Assembly (NCBI GenBank): GCA_025360045.1
Contig: JANYCY010000095.1
Coordinates: 169,988-233,987 of the forward strand
DNA from: Janthinobacterium sp.
GTDB lineage: Bacteria > Pseudomonadota > Gammaproteobacteria > Burkholderiales > Chitinibacteraceae
Length of the DNA stretch: 64,000 bases
Direction: 5' to 3'
Of this stretch, positions 20,018 through 28,879 are shown one piece after another (position 1 is the stretch's first letter; each line of letters starts with the position of its first letter). Made by a program: the position numbers and the translations under genes. The notes beneath the pieces were generated by a model. That model searched no databases and was not told the origin of the DNA. It was given only the letters and a program-made list of their open reading frames with translations.

Positions 20018-21001
20018 TCACTCAATTTGCAAATTCTTCAGGACTATATTTTGACTCAGCCAGCCAGCCAAATCAGGCGCTAAGCTTGCGCTCACCGGCA
20101 ATACCCACATTCTAACATCAGCGAGCGCGGTAAGCTTTACCGCGTCTTTTTCTGTCAGCAGAATGATTTCTGCATCAGGCAAATCATCGGCGCTAAATGA
20201 ATGGTGATCAGGAAACGCGTGCTCAGTAAACACCAAACCTAGCGCTTTTAAGCTATTAAAAAAACGCTGGGGATGACCAATACCACAGACAGCGGCGATC
20301 CGTAAACCATGCCACGATTCAAGCGGTGCATTCACAAGGGAATAAAAAGGCGCTGCCACCAAGCTCATCTGAAACACATGAGGATGTGCGAGAACGTAAT
20401 CTCCACCATTTACAATCACGGCATTGACAGTATTTAACCTAGATACCGGCTCGCGCAGTGGCCCAGCAGGAATCAAAGCGCCATTGCCAAAGCCTCGCAC
20501 GCCATCCACCACGCAAAGCTCTATATCTCGCTGTAGCCGATAATGCTGCAATCCATCATCGCAAAGCAGCACATCCACTTCTGGGTGCGCTGCCAGCAAA
20601 GCAAACCCTGCTGCGGCACGATCTTTGAATACAAACACCGGCACATTCGTAGCGCGAGCTAGCAAAATAGGCTCATCACCACTTAAACGTGGATCGCTGT
20701 CTGCGTTAACACTGAGCGGCAGCGATGTATTACCACCATAGCCACGCGACACAATACCTGGGCGATAGCCAAGCGCTTGCAGGCTTTTAGCTAGATAAAT
20801 CGTCAACGGCGTTTTACCCGTACCACCGGCCGTAATATTGCCGACGACAATCACTGGTACAGGCAAGCGCACGCTTTGCTTTAAGCCCAAGCGAAACAAG
20901 ACACGTCGCAATGCGCCCAGCCCTGCAAACAAACCAGATAATGGCCGTAATAAATAAGACAAAGGATGATGGGGCGTATACCAGATTCTATCAATCAGCA
21001 T
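20018..21001 (-). CDS. lpxK: Tetraacyldisaccharide 4'-kinase
   Basis: A 327-residue membrane-associated kinase that phosphorylates the 4' position of the lipid A disaccharide precursor. It has an N-terminal hydrophobic segment ([20 protein letters not shown]), the P-loop [15 protein letters not shown], the SRGYGG motif, [16 protein letters not shown] and LTEKDAVKL. The ATG at 21001 has GGAGG seven bases upstream; nine extra codons of open frame precede it. It lies 35 bases after exbD and supplies lipid A alongside kdsB for KDO addition. Confidence 0.97.
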   Translation of the reverse strand: MLIDRIWYTPHHPLSYLLRPLSGLFAGLGALRRVLFRLGLKQSVRLPVPVIVVGNITAGGTGKTPLTIYLAKSLQALGYRPGIVSRGYGGNTSLPLSVNADSDPRLSGDEPILLARATNVPVFVFKDRAAAGFALLAAHPEVDVLLCDDGLQHYRLQRDIELCVVDGVRGFGNGALIPAGPLREPVSRLNTVNAVIVNGGDYVLAHPHVFQMSLVAAPFYSLVNAPLESWHGLRIAAVCGIGHPQRFFNSLKALGLVFTEHAFPDHHSFSADDLPDAEIILLTEKDAVKLTALADVRMWVLPVSASLAPDLAGWLSQNIVLKNLQIE

Positions 21002-21036
21002 CGACACACCTCCACCACATCGCCCCACATCTGCCG

Positions 21037-21459
21037 CTATTTAGCGTTCGTTTGCGTTGCAAACGTCAGCTTTCCATAGCCAGCCAAACGTGCAGCTTCC
21101 ATCACATTAACCACACTCTGATGAGCACTTTGCGCATCGGCATTAATGATAATCATCGGGTCCTGCGTTTCGCCAGCGGCACGGCGTAGCAGCAAAGCAA
21201 AATCATCTGCCGTGCTAAATGTAGCCGCATTGCCGTTCACGCTGTACTGACCATTGGCCGATACCGCCACATTGATAGATTTAGGCTGATTCTCTGCCGT
21301 CTTTTCCGCGTCTGCGGTAGGCAAAGTGATTTTTAGTTCCGCAAATTTGGAATACGTCGTGGTTGCCATCAAGAAGATCAAAATAACCAGCAGCACGTCG
21401 ATCAACGGCACAAAGTTAATTTCTGGTTCTTCGCGATTACGGCCTTTACGAAAATTCAT
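21037..21459 (-). CDS. exbD: ExbD/TolR family biopolymer transport protein
   Basis: A 140-residue inner-membrane protein with one transmembrane helix at ~16-36 (INFVPLIDVLLVILIFLMAT) containing the proton-path aspartate, and a periplasmic domain ending VMEAARLAGYGKLTFAT. With ExbB-type partners it converts proton motive force into work for TonB- or Tol-type envelope systems. AGGG lies seven bases before the ATG. It is separated from exbB by a 267-base inserted element; without that element the two genes would be about 10 bases apart. Confidence 0.92.
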   Translation of the reverse strand: MNFRKGRNREEPEINFVPLIDVLLVILIFLMATTTYSKFAELKITLPTADAEKTAENQPKSINVAVSANGQYSVNGNAATFSTADDFALLLRRAAGETQDPMIIINADAQSAHQSVVNVMEAARLAGYGKLTFATQTNAK

Positions 21460-21469
21460 GATGTGCCCT

Positions 21470-21738
21470 TAGGCTCTGTAGATGTTTGTTTCGCGCCTGC
21501 GCTGGGCCGGAAAACGGCCAGTCACAAGGCATGCGACGAAAGTAATAACGGGTTATTCCCGAGGAGCATAACGCAGTGAATGGCCATTTTCCGGCTCAGC
21601 CCTTCGGGTTTGGCTCATTTTTGGGGCTGCACGGCGTTAAAAATCGCTAATGGTACTCGTACCATGTCGCAATTTTTGCCTTGTTCAGCCCCAAAGCTGG
21701 GCCAAACGCAGCCGTGAAACAAGCGTCAACAGAGCCTA
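21470..21738. mobile_element. MITE-like inverted-repeat element inserted at the exbB stop codon
   Basis: About 265 bases bounded by ~37-base imperfect inverted repeats. Left end begins GGCTCTGTAGATGTTTGTTT; the reverse complement of the right end begins GGCTCTGTTGACGCTTGTTT. A TA dinucleotide lies outside each end (21470-21471 and 21737-21738), as expected for a TA target duplication. No open frame for a transposase is present, so it must move in trans if at all. The right-hand TA plus the first element base form the exbB stop codon TAG. Removing the element restores TAA followed by the exbD ribosome site AAGGG. Confidence 0.85.
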
Positions 21739-22344
21739 GTTGCGGTCGCCGTGCACAATTTCAACCAGCTTCACCGCCTGCTGCTCCATATCAACGAGGT
21801 AGCTGTCGACCTTGGTGCGAAAGAAACGATAGAAAATCAAAGCAGGCACCGCCACCATAATCCCAAAAGCGGTATTGTAAAGTGCAACAGAAATACCATG
21901 CGCCAATGCAGCAGGGTTTGCTGCGCCTGTCGGCGCTTGTGAGCCGAAGATTTCGATCATGCCGATAACCGTACCAAACAAACCCAGCAACGGCGTCACC
22001 GCAGCTAAAGTACCCAACATCGGCAGATAACGCTCTAACTCGTGCGACACGGCACTGCCCGTCTCTTCAATCGACTCTTTCATGATGTCACGGGAGCTGC
22101 GAACATTTTTTAAGCCCGCAGACAATACACGACCCAATGGGCTAGATGCGGAGAGCTTAGTCAACATTTCTGCGCTTACGCCACGGCTGCGATATTCTTG
22201 CACAACACTCGCTAGCAAACCTTTTGGTAAGATTTGGCTCTGACGCAAAGTTAATAAACGCTCAATGATGATAGTGACGGTAGCAATAGAAGCGGCAATA
22301 ATGAGCCAAATCGGCCATCCGGCCGCTTCAATAATAGCAAGCAT
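21736..22344 (-). CDS. exbB: ExbB/TolQ/MotA family proton channel protein
   Basis: A 202-residue protein with three transmembrane helices (~8-30, ~110-130, ~150-175) and the family core LGTLAAVTPLLGLFGTVIGMIEIF and ALYNTAFGIMVAVPALIFYRFF. It forms the pentameric channel around ExbD-type helices. It is the first gene of the envelope operon with exbD, lpxK, trm112, kdsB and adk. AGGGA is a little distant (12 bases) from the ATG. The stop codon TAG is created by an inserted element (see 21470-21738), so the protein itself is intact. Confidence 0.93.
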   Translation of the reverse strand: MLAIIEAAGWPIWLIIAASIATVTIIIERLLTLRQSQILPKGLLASVVQEYRSRGVSAEMLTKLSASSPLGRVLSAGLKNVRSSRDIMKESIEETGSAVSHELERYLPMLGTLAAVTPLLGLFGTVIGMIEIFGSQAPTGAANPAALAHGISVALYNTAFGIMVAVPALIFYRFFRTKVDSYLVDMEQQAVKLVEIVHGDRN

Positions 22345-22861
22345 AATAGATTAATCCCTGGACGCGATTAGAAGCGCGTCACTTTAACGGGATTCAGAGG
22401 CTGGGGGAAGCACCTGCCACAAAGAACGGTGTTTTTAAACATGCTTAGCATGTCTGTCGAACTTAAGACAAATCGCCTGATTCTTGTAAAAACCAAGCCT
22501 TGAGCTGGCTCGATCTTGCATGCCAACTGACTTTTTTGTAAACAAATCGGCAACGAAACAAGCTTGCCGATGCTTTACCCATGGGTGATACAACACAAAA
22601 AAGAGCGCTAAGCCCGTGATCTGAAATGGTTTTTTATTTGTCAATCCCTCTGTGGATAACTTTGTGTACAAGATGCTAAATTCAATGAAATACTCAATAA
22701 AACCCGCAGTAGACTCGACTAAACAAGCTACATAACCATTCATTAATAGATAATAAAATCAATAAGTTACAACAATATCCTCTACTACAACTCTCACTAT
22801 CTATCGCAAATCGTTAGTTTGCGCCATTTTGTGGATTAAACAGAGCCAAATCGAGATTGTC
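22345..22861. other. Intergenic region between divergent exbB and xseA
   Basis: About 517 bases holding the two divergent promoters. A short palindrome ACATGC-TTA-GCATGT lies near 22438. No convincing Fur box, RNA gene or conserved coding frame was seen; a 102-codon open frame here has no recognisable features. Confidence 0.4.
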
Positions 22862-24217
22862 ATGAATTTGTCAAGTACAAATAGCGTCATTTTAACCGTC
22901 GCAGAACTCAATCGCCGCGCCAAATCTTTGCTGGAAAGTAGCTTCCCTTTGTTGTGGGTGGCCGGTGAGATTTCAAATTTTAAACGTTACGATTCAGGAC
23001 ATTGCTACTTCAGCTTAAAAGATACAAATGCTCAAGTAAGGTGTGTCATGTTTAGAAATAAGGCGGCACTCATTGATTTTCAGCCTCGTGAAGGAATGCA
23101 GGTTGAAGCCCGCGCCTTAGTTTCACTTTACGAAGCAAGAGGTGATTTTCAACTTACCATTGAGGCCCTCCGTCCAGCCGGCTTAGGTGCGCTGTTTGCT
23201 GCATTTGAACAGCTCAAGAAAAAACTTGAACTAGAAGGTTTATTTGCAGCAGAACGGAAAAAACCACTTCCAGTGTTCCCCCGTGCAGTCGGTATCGTGA
23301 CCTCCCCTGCTGCTGCTGCCCTTGCCGATGTGATTGCCGCACTCCAGCGGCGCATGCCCAGCCTGCCGATTATTCTGTATCCCACGCCCGTACAAGGGCC
23401 TGCGGCCGCAGCACAAATTGCCAGTGCCATTCAAAAAGCCGGCCAACGCAATGAAGTCGACGTGATTATTGTTTGCCGAGGTGGCGGCAGCTTGGAAGAT
23501 TTATGGTCATTTAATGAAGAAATAGTGGCGCGCGCCATTGCCGCCTGCCCCATTCCTATTGTCAGCGGCGTTGGGCATGAAACTGATTTTAGTATCACCG
23601 ACTTTGTCGCTGATGTACGAGCAGCCACCCCAACTGCCGCCGCAGAATTAGTCAGCCCTAATCGCGAAGAATGGCTGACACGGCTGGAGCGCCAACACAG
23701 CCGCCTGCATCGAGCGATTGAGCGCCAGCTACAAAGCAAAATGCAGGGTCTAGATGCCCTATCCAGACGTTTGCAGCACCCTGGCGAGCGTTTAAATCGG
23801 CAAAAAAGCCATCTACTAGAATTAAGCCGCCGCCTGCATTTAAGCCCACAAAGAACGCTGGAAAAGCAGCAATATCGCCTTAAGCAATTGGCTATGCGCT
23901 TAAATCACTGCAAGCCCAATCCAACACGGCAACAAGACCGCTTACAACAACTCGCCCGCCAGCTTTTACTCAGCATGCCGCGCCAAGTGGAACAACGGCG
24001 ACAAAAACTGGCCATGCTTGCCGCACGTTTAGAGCCGTGGAATCCACAAGCCGTACTCGCACGCGGCTACGCCCTTGTAACTCGTCCAGACGGCCAACTC
24101 GTGCGCCATGCCAGCCAATTAAGCCATGGCGAGCCTTTATCGCTGCAATTTAACGATAGCGCCGTGGATGTACGAGTGATTAAAAATTTAGGCGAGCAGG
24201 GAAAGTTAGAGATCTAA
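22862..24217 (+). CDS. xseA: Exodeoxyribonuclease VII large subunit
   Basis: A 451-residue nuclease subunit. The N-terminal OB fold (~1-105) has VAELNRRAKSLLESSFPLLW and GHCYFSLKDTNAQVRCVMFR; the catalytic core (~120-320) has VGIVTSPAAAALADVI, YPTPVQGPAAA, IIVCRGGGSLEDLWSFNEE, VSGVGHETDFSI and DVRAATPTAAAEL; a long basic coiled coil follows. With XseB it degrades single-stranded DNA into oligonucleotides. The ATG at 22862 gives the usual family length; the longer frame opens at a TTG eleven codons earlier. No xseB is adjacent. Confidence 0.97.
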   Translation: MNLSSTNSVILTVAELNRRAKSLLESSFPLLWVAGEISNFKRYDSGHCYFSLKDTNAQVRCVMFRNKAALIDFQPREGMQVEARALVSLYEARGDFQLTIEALRPAGLGALFAAFEQLKKKLELEGLFAAERKKPLPVFPRAVGIVTSPAAAALADVIAALQRRMPSLPIILYPTPVQGPAAAAQIASAIQKAGQRNEVDVIIVCRGGGSLEDLWSFNEEIVARAIAACPIPIVSGVGHETDFSITDFVADVRAATPTAAAELVSPNREEWLTRLERQHSRLHRAIERQLQSKMQGLDALSRRLQHPGERLNRQKSHLLELSRRLHLSPQRTLEKQQYRLKQLAMRLNHCKPNPTRQQDRLQQLARQLLLSMPRQVEQRRQKLAMLAARLEPWNPQAVLARGYALVTRPDGQLVRHASQLSHGEPLSLQFNDSAVDVRVIKNLGEQGKLEI

Positions 24218-24235
24218 GGGATGTTATGCAGCAAA

Positions 24236-24281
24236 ACCCAAATCTTGAAACACAGAGAACACGGAGTTTCACAGAAAAAAC
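24236..24281 (+). repeat. CACAGAG-type intergenic repeat, copy 1
   Basis: The segment runs AACCCAAATCTTGAAACACA then GAGAACACGGAGTTTCAC. The same words recur at 26.82, 45.76, 47.2 and 55.47 kb. It is non-coding and follows xseA. Confidence 0.75.
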
Positions 24282-24360
24282 TGTTTCTTAATTAAGCTAT
24301 TTTCTTTGGGTTTTAAATATTCTCAAACCAGACAATCTGGACTTTTATCACGGCCAGTAG

Positions 24361-24787
24361 CACGGGGCTTAAATCTCCCCTTGAAACACGCCGGAGCGAG
24401 GAACAAGCGGGGCGGGGTTTCGGAAAAGGGGTAGCGGGCTTGCTCCCGAGCAGCCTCTACGCCGAGCCGATTATCCGCAGTGAGGGGCTTTCGTGTTTTT
24501 GAGGTTGCGGCTTTGGTTCTTTTCTTGGCCGTTCAAGAAAAGAACGCCCCCGCGGTGCATAAGTATCTACACAAGTTAATGGCAGTACTTCAGTGCAGCA
24601 GCCTCCCCCTTTTTCAAAGGGGGATTGAGGGGGATTTGCTTTTGGTTTTTGGCTAATTGCAGCCCAACATCAAAACAAATCCCCCCTAGCCCCCCTTTTC
24701 CAAAGGGGGGAATAAGTGTGCTGATTTGTGTAGATACCTATGCCCGCGGTGGCTACCGCTCCAAAATCAACGTGCCGAAGGCACTAA
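24361..24787 (+). repeat. Dispersed ~235-base repeat, copy 1 (split by an inserted element)
   Basis: It begins CACGGGGCTTAAATCTCCCC and ends with the palindrome-containing CGTGCCGAAGGCACTAA. The other copies are at 28.48 kb (same orientation) and at 42.88 and 55.13 kb (reverse). This copy is interrupted at 24558-24742 by a separate element with duplicated CCCGCGGTG. No protein-coding signal is evident. Confidence 0.85.
24558..24742. mobile_element. 185-base MITE-like element inside the dispersed repeat
   Basis: Terminal inverted repeats are CATAAGTATCTACACAA (24558-24574) and the reverse complement of 24726-24742, which differs at one of 17 positions. The nine bases CCCGCGGTG stand on both sides (24549-24557 and 24743-24751), a target duplication proving insertion into the pre-existing repeat. 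The interior is two opposed G/C-run segments of the AAGGGGG / CCCCCTT kind. No open reading frame is present. Confidence 0.88.
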
Positions 24788-24830
24788 GAAAACAAGAGCT
24801 GCATAACATCAGTCACAAAGAAAAGGCACC

Positions 24831-25334
24831 TCAAAACAATTTTCCATATTGATCTATCTGCGTTAGATATAAGCGCAAATCAAATTCTAGCTGATGATAT
24901 TGCGGCTCCATATATTCGCATAATTTATAAAATGCTTTATCGTGGTCTTTTTCTTTTAAATGGGCTAACTCGTGCACGACAATCATTTTTAAAAACTCAA
25001 TCGGCACTTCTTTAAACATCGAGGCAATCCGAATTTCGTGTTTCGATTTAAGCTTGCTGCCTTGTACTCTGGATATAGTGGTATGCAGGCCAAGCGCATG
25101 ATTAATCACATGAATTTTGCTATCAAAAGCAACTTTACTAATGGGCTCTGCTTTGCGTAAAAAATCATTTTTTATATCTAACACATAGTCATATAACGCT
25201 TTATCGGTTTTAACATCATGTGGACGTGGATATTTTTTTAAAATATGCCCTGCAAGCTGATTACTATCGAGTAATTGCTGAATTTTTTCTTGAATAGCGG
25301 CTGGATAAGCGGCTAAATACTTGAGTTGATTCAT
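24831..25334 (-). CDS. YgjP-like M48/SprT-type metal-dependent peptidase
   Basis: A 167-residue protein with a zincin site VHELAHLKEKDHDKAFYKL (HExxH within HELAH, plus a downstream histidine and tyrosine) near residue 110. This matches the YgjP/DUF45 group of small cytosolic metalloproteins of poorly defined substrate. There is no signal peptide. It follows the small membrane protein gene by 3 bases and likely shares its transcript with it and the Nudix-ThiE gene. Confidence 0.85.
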   Translation of the reverse strand: MNQLKYLAAYPAAIQEKIQQLLDSNQLAGHILKKYPRPHDVKTDKALYDYVLDIKNDFLRKAEPISKVAFDSKIHVINHALGLHTTISRVQGSKLKSKHEIRIASMFKEVPIEFLKMIVVHELAHLKEKDHDKAFYKLCEYMEPQYHQLEFDLRLYLTQIDQYGKLF

Positions 25335-25337
25335 TGC

Positions 25338-25781
25338 TTAGTTTTTTTCCGATACCGTCGTAATCTCTATCCGCCGGCCATCTATTTCGAGTTTTAATAA
25401 CCAATCTTGACGTTTATTAGTGCACATCGGTAAGGCCGTTTGAGCACGCCAATGCTGCTGATCATTTGATAGCAGCATATAGCGATTAGGCCCCATATCC
25501 ATCCCTTGCATTTGCCAGCTGGCATAAATCTTTTTAGCGCGGCCCTCAACAAGCAATTGCACCGGCTTATTAGCATTCAATGCTTGCTCGCTTTTTACCT
25601 GGTAATTTTGCTCTTCAAATTTAAAAATACAGCCCTCACTAAATACAGGGCAATCTAGCCGCGCTTCTGGCTCATTATCCGCAACAAACCAAGCAAATTT
25701 ATTGCCTAATACCACCAAAATCAGCGCCAATACCAGAGAAAAGCCTAGCGCAATTTTAATCACCCAAGACTTCATACTCAT
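25338..25781 (-). CDS. Small membrane-anchored protein of unknown function
   Basis: About 147 residues with one N-terminal hydrophobic helix (VIKIALGFSLVLALILVVLG) and a soluble domain containing two CxxxxC-like cysteines (DCPVFSEGCIF) and a later PMCTNKRQDWLLKLE. The remainder is probably periplasmic. The ATG at 25781 overlaps the stop of the Nudix-ThiE gene as ATGA; a GTG two codons earlier and an ATG two codons later are alternatives. I do not recognise the family. Position suggests co-translation with the upstream gene but gives no clear function. Confidence 0.75.
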   Translation of the reverse strand: MSMKSWVIKIALGFSLVLALILVVLGNKFAWFVADNEPEARLDCPVFSEGCIFKFEEQNYQVKSEQALNANKPVQLLVEGRAKKIYASWQMQGMDMGPNRYMLLSNDQQHWRAQTALPMCTNKRQDWLLKLEIDGRRIEITTVSEKN

Positions 25782-26707
25782 ACCCACGCGGCGCGCATTA
25801 AAGCCACACCCTGCGCGCCATGCTCTTGAGCAATACCCACATCATCCTTACTCATCCCACCCAGAGCATAGACAGGCAACGGCCAGCCTTCCCCTAGGAG
25901 AGCTTTAAGCCCTTCCCAGCCCAAAGGGGGGCAATCTGGATGAGATGGCGTCTCGGCAATATGACCAAGCAAGGCGTAATCAAGCGCAAGATGGCTGGCG
26001 GCGCTCAATTCTGATACGTTATGCGTTGAAGCCCCTACCCAATCCAGTGCAGGGCGTTTTTGTAAGCTTAGCAAGCTACGCGCAGGCAAATGCACACCAT
26101 CGGCGTTCAGCTCAAGCGCTAATGCCACCGCATCGTGCAGCAAAACTCGAGTACCTTGGTGCTTGGCCATCGCCAACACCCGCTCAGCCAATTGGCGATA
26201 TTCCGCCTCATTAAGCTGTGGCTCGCGCAAAATCAGCCAAGCAGGGGTGATCCGCTGCAAGCGCTCTAAAAATACCGCCTCGCCCAATTCCGCCACATTA
26301 GAAATCGTCATCACATCAGGCAGCGCCAAGCCACGCAAAATAGGACCATTTGCGGGCAAAATCGGCGAAACATTGAGCTTGCCAGGCATTTGCCAAGCAA
26401 ACTGCTGCCCTTCATGCGCAGTGATTTCCCCATCCCAAGCCGTCACTCTAAAAAACGCAAGACGCACTTTGGCATGCGGGTATTCAAATGTTTGCACAAT
26501 CCACGGCGTGGCAGCCGTCACATGAATGCCCATTTCTTCGACCAGCTCGCGTTTAAGCGCAGCGAGCTCGGTCTCACCACTTTCGAGCTTGCCACCAGGA
26601 AACTCCCAGTAGCCCGCATAAGGCTTACCTTCAGGGCGGCTACCCAGTAAGAACGAGCCATCTGCTTTTAATAAAATACCGGCTGCAACATGAGTAATTT
26701 TGCGCAT
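25778..26707 (-). CDS. Nudix hydrolase fused to a thiamine-phosphate-synthase-like domain
   Basis: A 309-residue fusion. Residues ~1-130 are a MutT-type Nudix domain with the Nudix box GGKLESGETELAALKRELVEEMGI (box spans ~39-61), which hydrolyses oxidised nucleotides such as 8-oxo-dGTP. Residues ~135-305 resemble ThiE/TenI, with LLHDAVALALELNADGVHLP, WVGASTHNVSEL and VYALGGMSKDDV. This fusion is common in beta- and gammaproteobacteria; the ThiE-like half has no proven role in thiamine synthesis. The ATG is at 26707. Confidence 0.92.
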   Translation of the reverse strand: MRKITHVAAGILLKADGSFLLGSRPEGKPYAGYWEFPGGKLESGETELAALKRELVEEMGIHVTAATPWIVQTFEYPHAKVRLAFFRVTAWDGEITAHEGQQFAWQMPGKLNVSPILPANGPILRGLALPDVMTISNVAELGEAVFLERLQRITPAWLILREPQLNEAEYRQLAERVLAMAKHQGTRVLLHDAVALALELNADGVHLPARSLLSLQKRPALDWVGASTHNVSELSAASHLALDYALLGHIAETPSHPDCPPLGWEGLKALLGEGWPLPVYALGGMSKDDVGIAQEHGAQGVALMRAAWV

Positions 26708-26821
26708 TATTCTTCGAATGGGTATTGGACGGGCGCATTTTACAGTAAGTCATGCTTTTGCCCCTGCTTGCGTGAATATTGTGATGAGGCCATTGCACTC
26801 CCTTACTCACACATATTGCGC

Positions 26822-26880
26822 AACCCAAGTCTTGAAACACGGAGGCCACAAAGAACACAGAGTTTCACTGAGAAAACCAA
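26822..26880 (+). repeat. CACAGAG-type intergenic repeat, copy 2
   Basis: It reads AACCCAAGTCTTGAAACACG followed by a stretch with AACACAGAGTTTCACTGAG. It is related to the copies at 24.24, 45.76, 47.2 and 55.47 kb and lies in the gap between the Nudix-ThiE gene and pilU. Confidence 0.7.
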
Positions 26881-27163
26881 TAATGGCTTTCATCTACGTC
26901 CTCGTTTTACTCTGCCGTTTAAGGTTTAGCCCTCTCTCCTCTTGATTGAAGGTATTTTGTTCACGCTTTTCAAAGACGGCTAACTCCAGTTGTTTAGCTA
27001 AAAATCCTATTTCTGCGTATGATTTGTCTGTCATTTTTTGCTGCTTTTGTAAGTAAAATCACCACAATGATGTCATCGTCTTATCTGCTTGATTGCACTA
27101 TCAGGAAGAAACAACACTGGAAAGCAACTACGCTTTCAATACCCCTGTGTAAAGGTCTTAAAA

Positions 27164-28336
27164 ATGGCACCAGAACAAGCCAGTAAAACAATTAATGATT
27201 TGCTCCGCATGATGTTGCAACACAAGGCATCGGATCTTTTTATTGCTGATGATTTTCCGCCTGCAATGAAAATCAATGGTCGGCTTACGCCAGTAGGCAC
27301 GCAAAAACTCAATGGTGTGATTAGCAAGGCCTTGGCTTATTCGATTATGCGAGCAGATCAAGTCGAAGAATTTGAGCGCGATTATGAATGCAACTTTGCG
27401 ATTAATCCCGAAGGAATCGGCCGATTTCGAGTCAATGTTTTTATGCAGCAAGAAAAAGTCGGCATGGTTTTGCGGGTGATTACCAGCAAGATTCCCGATT
27501 TTGATGAATTAAAATTACCGCCTATTCTAAAAGATGTAGTGTTGGCTAAACGCGGCTTAGTTCTTTTGGTGGGTGGCACAGGCTCGGGTAAATCAACCAC
27601 GATGGCGGCAATGATTGATTACCGAAATCAAAATACCCACGGCCATATCATCACCATTGAAGACCCGATCGAATATGTGCATAAAAGCAAAAATTGCTTA
27701 GTTACTCATCGTGAAGTAGGAAGAGACACCAAGCATTGGTTTGCCGCACTTAAAAATACCTTGCGGCAAGCGCCTGATGTCATTTTAATTGGTGAAATTC
27801 GTGACCGAGATACCATGGAATATGCCTTGTCTTTTGCAGAAACAGGGCATTTATGTATGGGGACTTTACACGCCAATAGTGCCAATCAGGCATTAGAGCG
27901 AATTGTTAATTTCTTTCCTGAAGAGCGCCACCCGCAGATTTATATGGATTTATCTTTAAATATGCGCGGCATGGTTTCTCAGCGTTTGATTCCTACGCCA
28001 GATGGAAAAGGCCGCGTCGCCGCGATTGAAGTTTTACTCAATTCGCCTTTAGTTGCAGATATGATTTTTAAAGGTGACGTAGGTGGCGTAAAAACCGCCA
28101 TGCTTAAATCAGAAGAATTAGGCATGCAAACTTTTGATTCCGCCCTCTTTCATTTATACGAAGATGGCCGCATTAGCCTTGAAGAAGCGCTTAAAAATGC
28201 CGATTCGATCAATGAATTACGGTTGCGGGTTAAATTAAAGAGTAAAGATAGTAAAAGTGTTTCACATGATGAATTAGGGCATTTAAGTCTGGTCGCAGAA
28301 GCAGAGCCTGAAGAGGATGAAGGCAAAGCAGAATAA
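27164..28336 (+). CDS. pilU: Type IV pilus twitching-motility ATPase PilU
   Basis: A 390-residue PilT-family retraction ATPase. Features: an N-terminal PAS-like domain (LLRMMLQHKASDLFI, PAMKINGRL), Walker A GGTGSGKSTTMAAMIDYRN, Asp box ITIEDPIEYVH, Walker B DVILIGEIRDRDTMEYALSFAETGHL and the His box GTLHANSANQALERI. The YR/N after Walker A, the overall length and an acidic C-terminus fit PilU rather than PilT, which usually lies next to it; no pilT is visible here. The ATG at 27164 follows AAGG; the longer frame starts 25 codons upstream without support. Confidence 0.9.
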   Translation: MAPEQASKTINDLLRMMLQHKASDLFIADDFPPAMKINGRLTPVGTQKLNGVISKALAYSIMRADQVEEFERDYECNFAINPEGIGRFRVNVFMQQEKVGMVLRVITSKIPDFDELKLPPILKDVVLAKRGLVLLVGGTGSGKSTTMAAMIDYRNQNTHGHIITIEDPIEYVHKSKNCLVTHREVGRDTKHWFAALKNTLRQAPDVILIGEIRDRDTMEYALSFAETGHLCMGTLHANSANQALERIVNFFPEERHPQIYMDLSLNMRGMVSQRLIPTPDGKGRVAAIEVLLNSPLVADMIFKGDVGGVKTAMLKSEELGMQTFDSALFHLYEDGRISLEEALKNADSINELRLRVKLKSKDSKSVSHDELGHLSLVAEAEPEEDEGKAE

Positions 28337-28478
28337 ATACGCTGGAGTAGAAGCACTGGCCCCCAGTCTTATCAACTGAAACGCAGTGTTTTTCCTAGGA
28401 CGGATAAAACCCCATGTGCACTATCCATTTTTTTTCTTAGTAGCAAACAAAGACAAAAGATGATGACTGCGCTCCCGA

Positions 28479-28714
28479 CACGGGGCTTAAATCTCCCCTT
28501 GAAACACGCCGGAGAGAGGAACAAGCGGGGCGGGGTTTCGGCAAGGGAGCGAGGAACGAGCCAATCCCGCCCGCCGCCGACTCGATTGTCCGCAGCGCAG
28601 GGGCTTTCGTGTTTCGTGGGGTCGCCTTCTTTGGCTTCGTTTCTTGGCGAAGCAAGAAAGGAAGGCCCCGCGGTGGCTACCGCACCTAAATCAACGTGCC
28701 GAAGGCACTAAAAA
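28479..28714 (+). repeat. Dispersed ~235-base repeat, copy 2
   Basis: An uninterrupted copy running from CACGGGGCTTAAATCTCCCC to CGTGCCGAAGGCACTAA. Its central part contains CCCCGCGGTGGCTACCGC, the exact site where copy 1 carries its insertion. Weak open frames through it are not conserved between copies, so it is not a gene. Confidence 0.85.
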
Positions 28715-28740
28715 GCATTGTTTTTAGGTTTGCTTAGCGC

Positions 28741-28807
28741 ACATGGGGCGTAACCCGCCGTTTTCCGTAGCATTTATGCAAAGGTCTGGCGGGTTGCACC
28801 CGCCCTA
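28741..28807. repeat. Short palindromic GGCGGGTT repeat
   Basis: Opposed segments GGGGCGTAACCCGCC and GGCGGGTTGCACCCGCCCTA can form a hairpin. It resembles REP-type bacterial repeats, directly downstream of the dispersed repeat. Not T-rich, so not a clear terminator. Confidence 0.5.
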
Positions 28808-28879
28808 CAAAAAACGCGCTGCATGTCCTTGGCTTTAGTGATGCGCATGAGCACAACATCATGCCCATGCAGCACACAT

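Noticed and set aside
22435..22743. 102-codon minus-strand frame in the exbB-xseA gap
   Set aside because: No family features, no ribosome site, and it would occupy the divergent promoter region.
24600..24720. Possible CRISPR-like or terminator function of the G/C-run repeats
   Set aside because: They are two opposed arms inside one MITE-like element, not spaced direct repeats, and lack spacers or cas genes.
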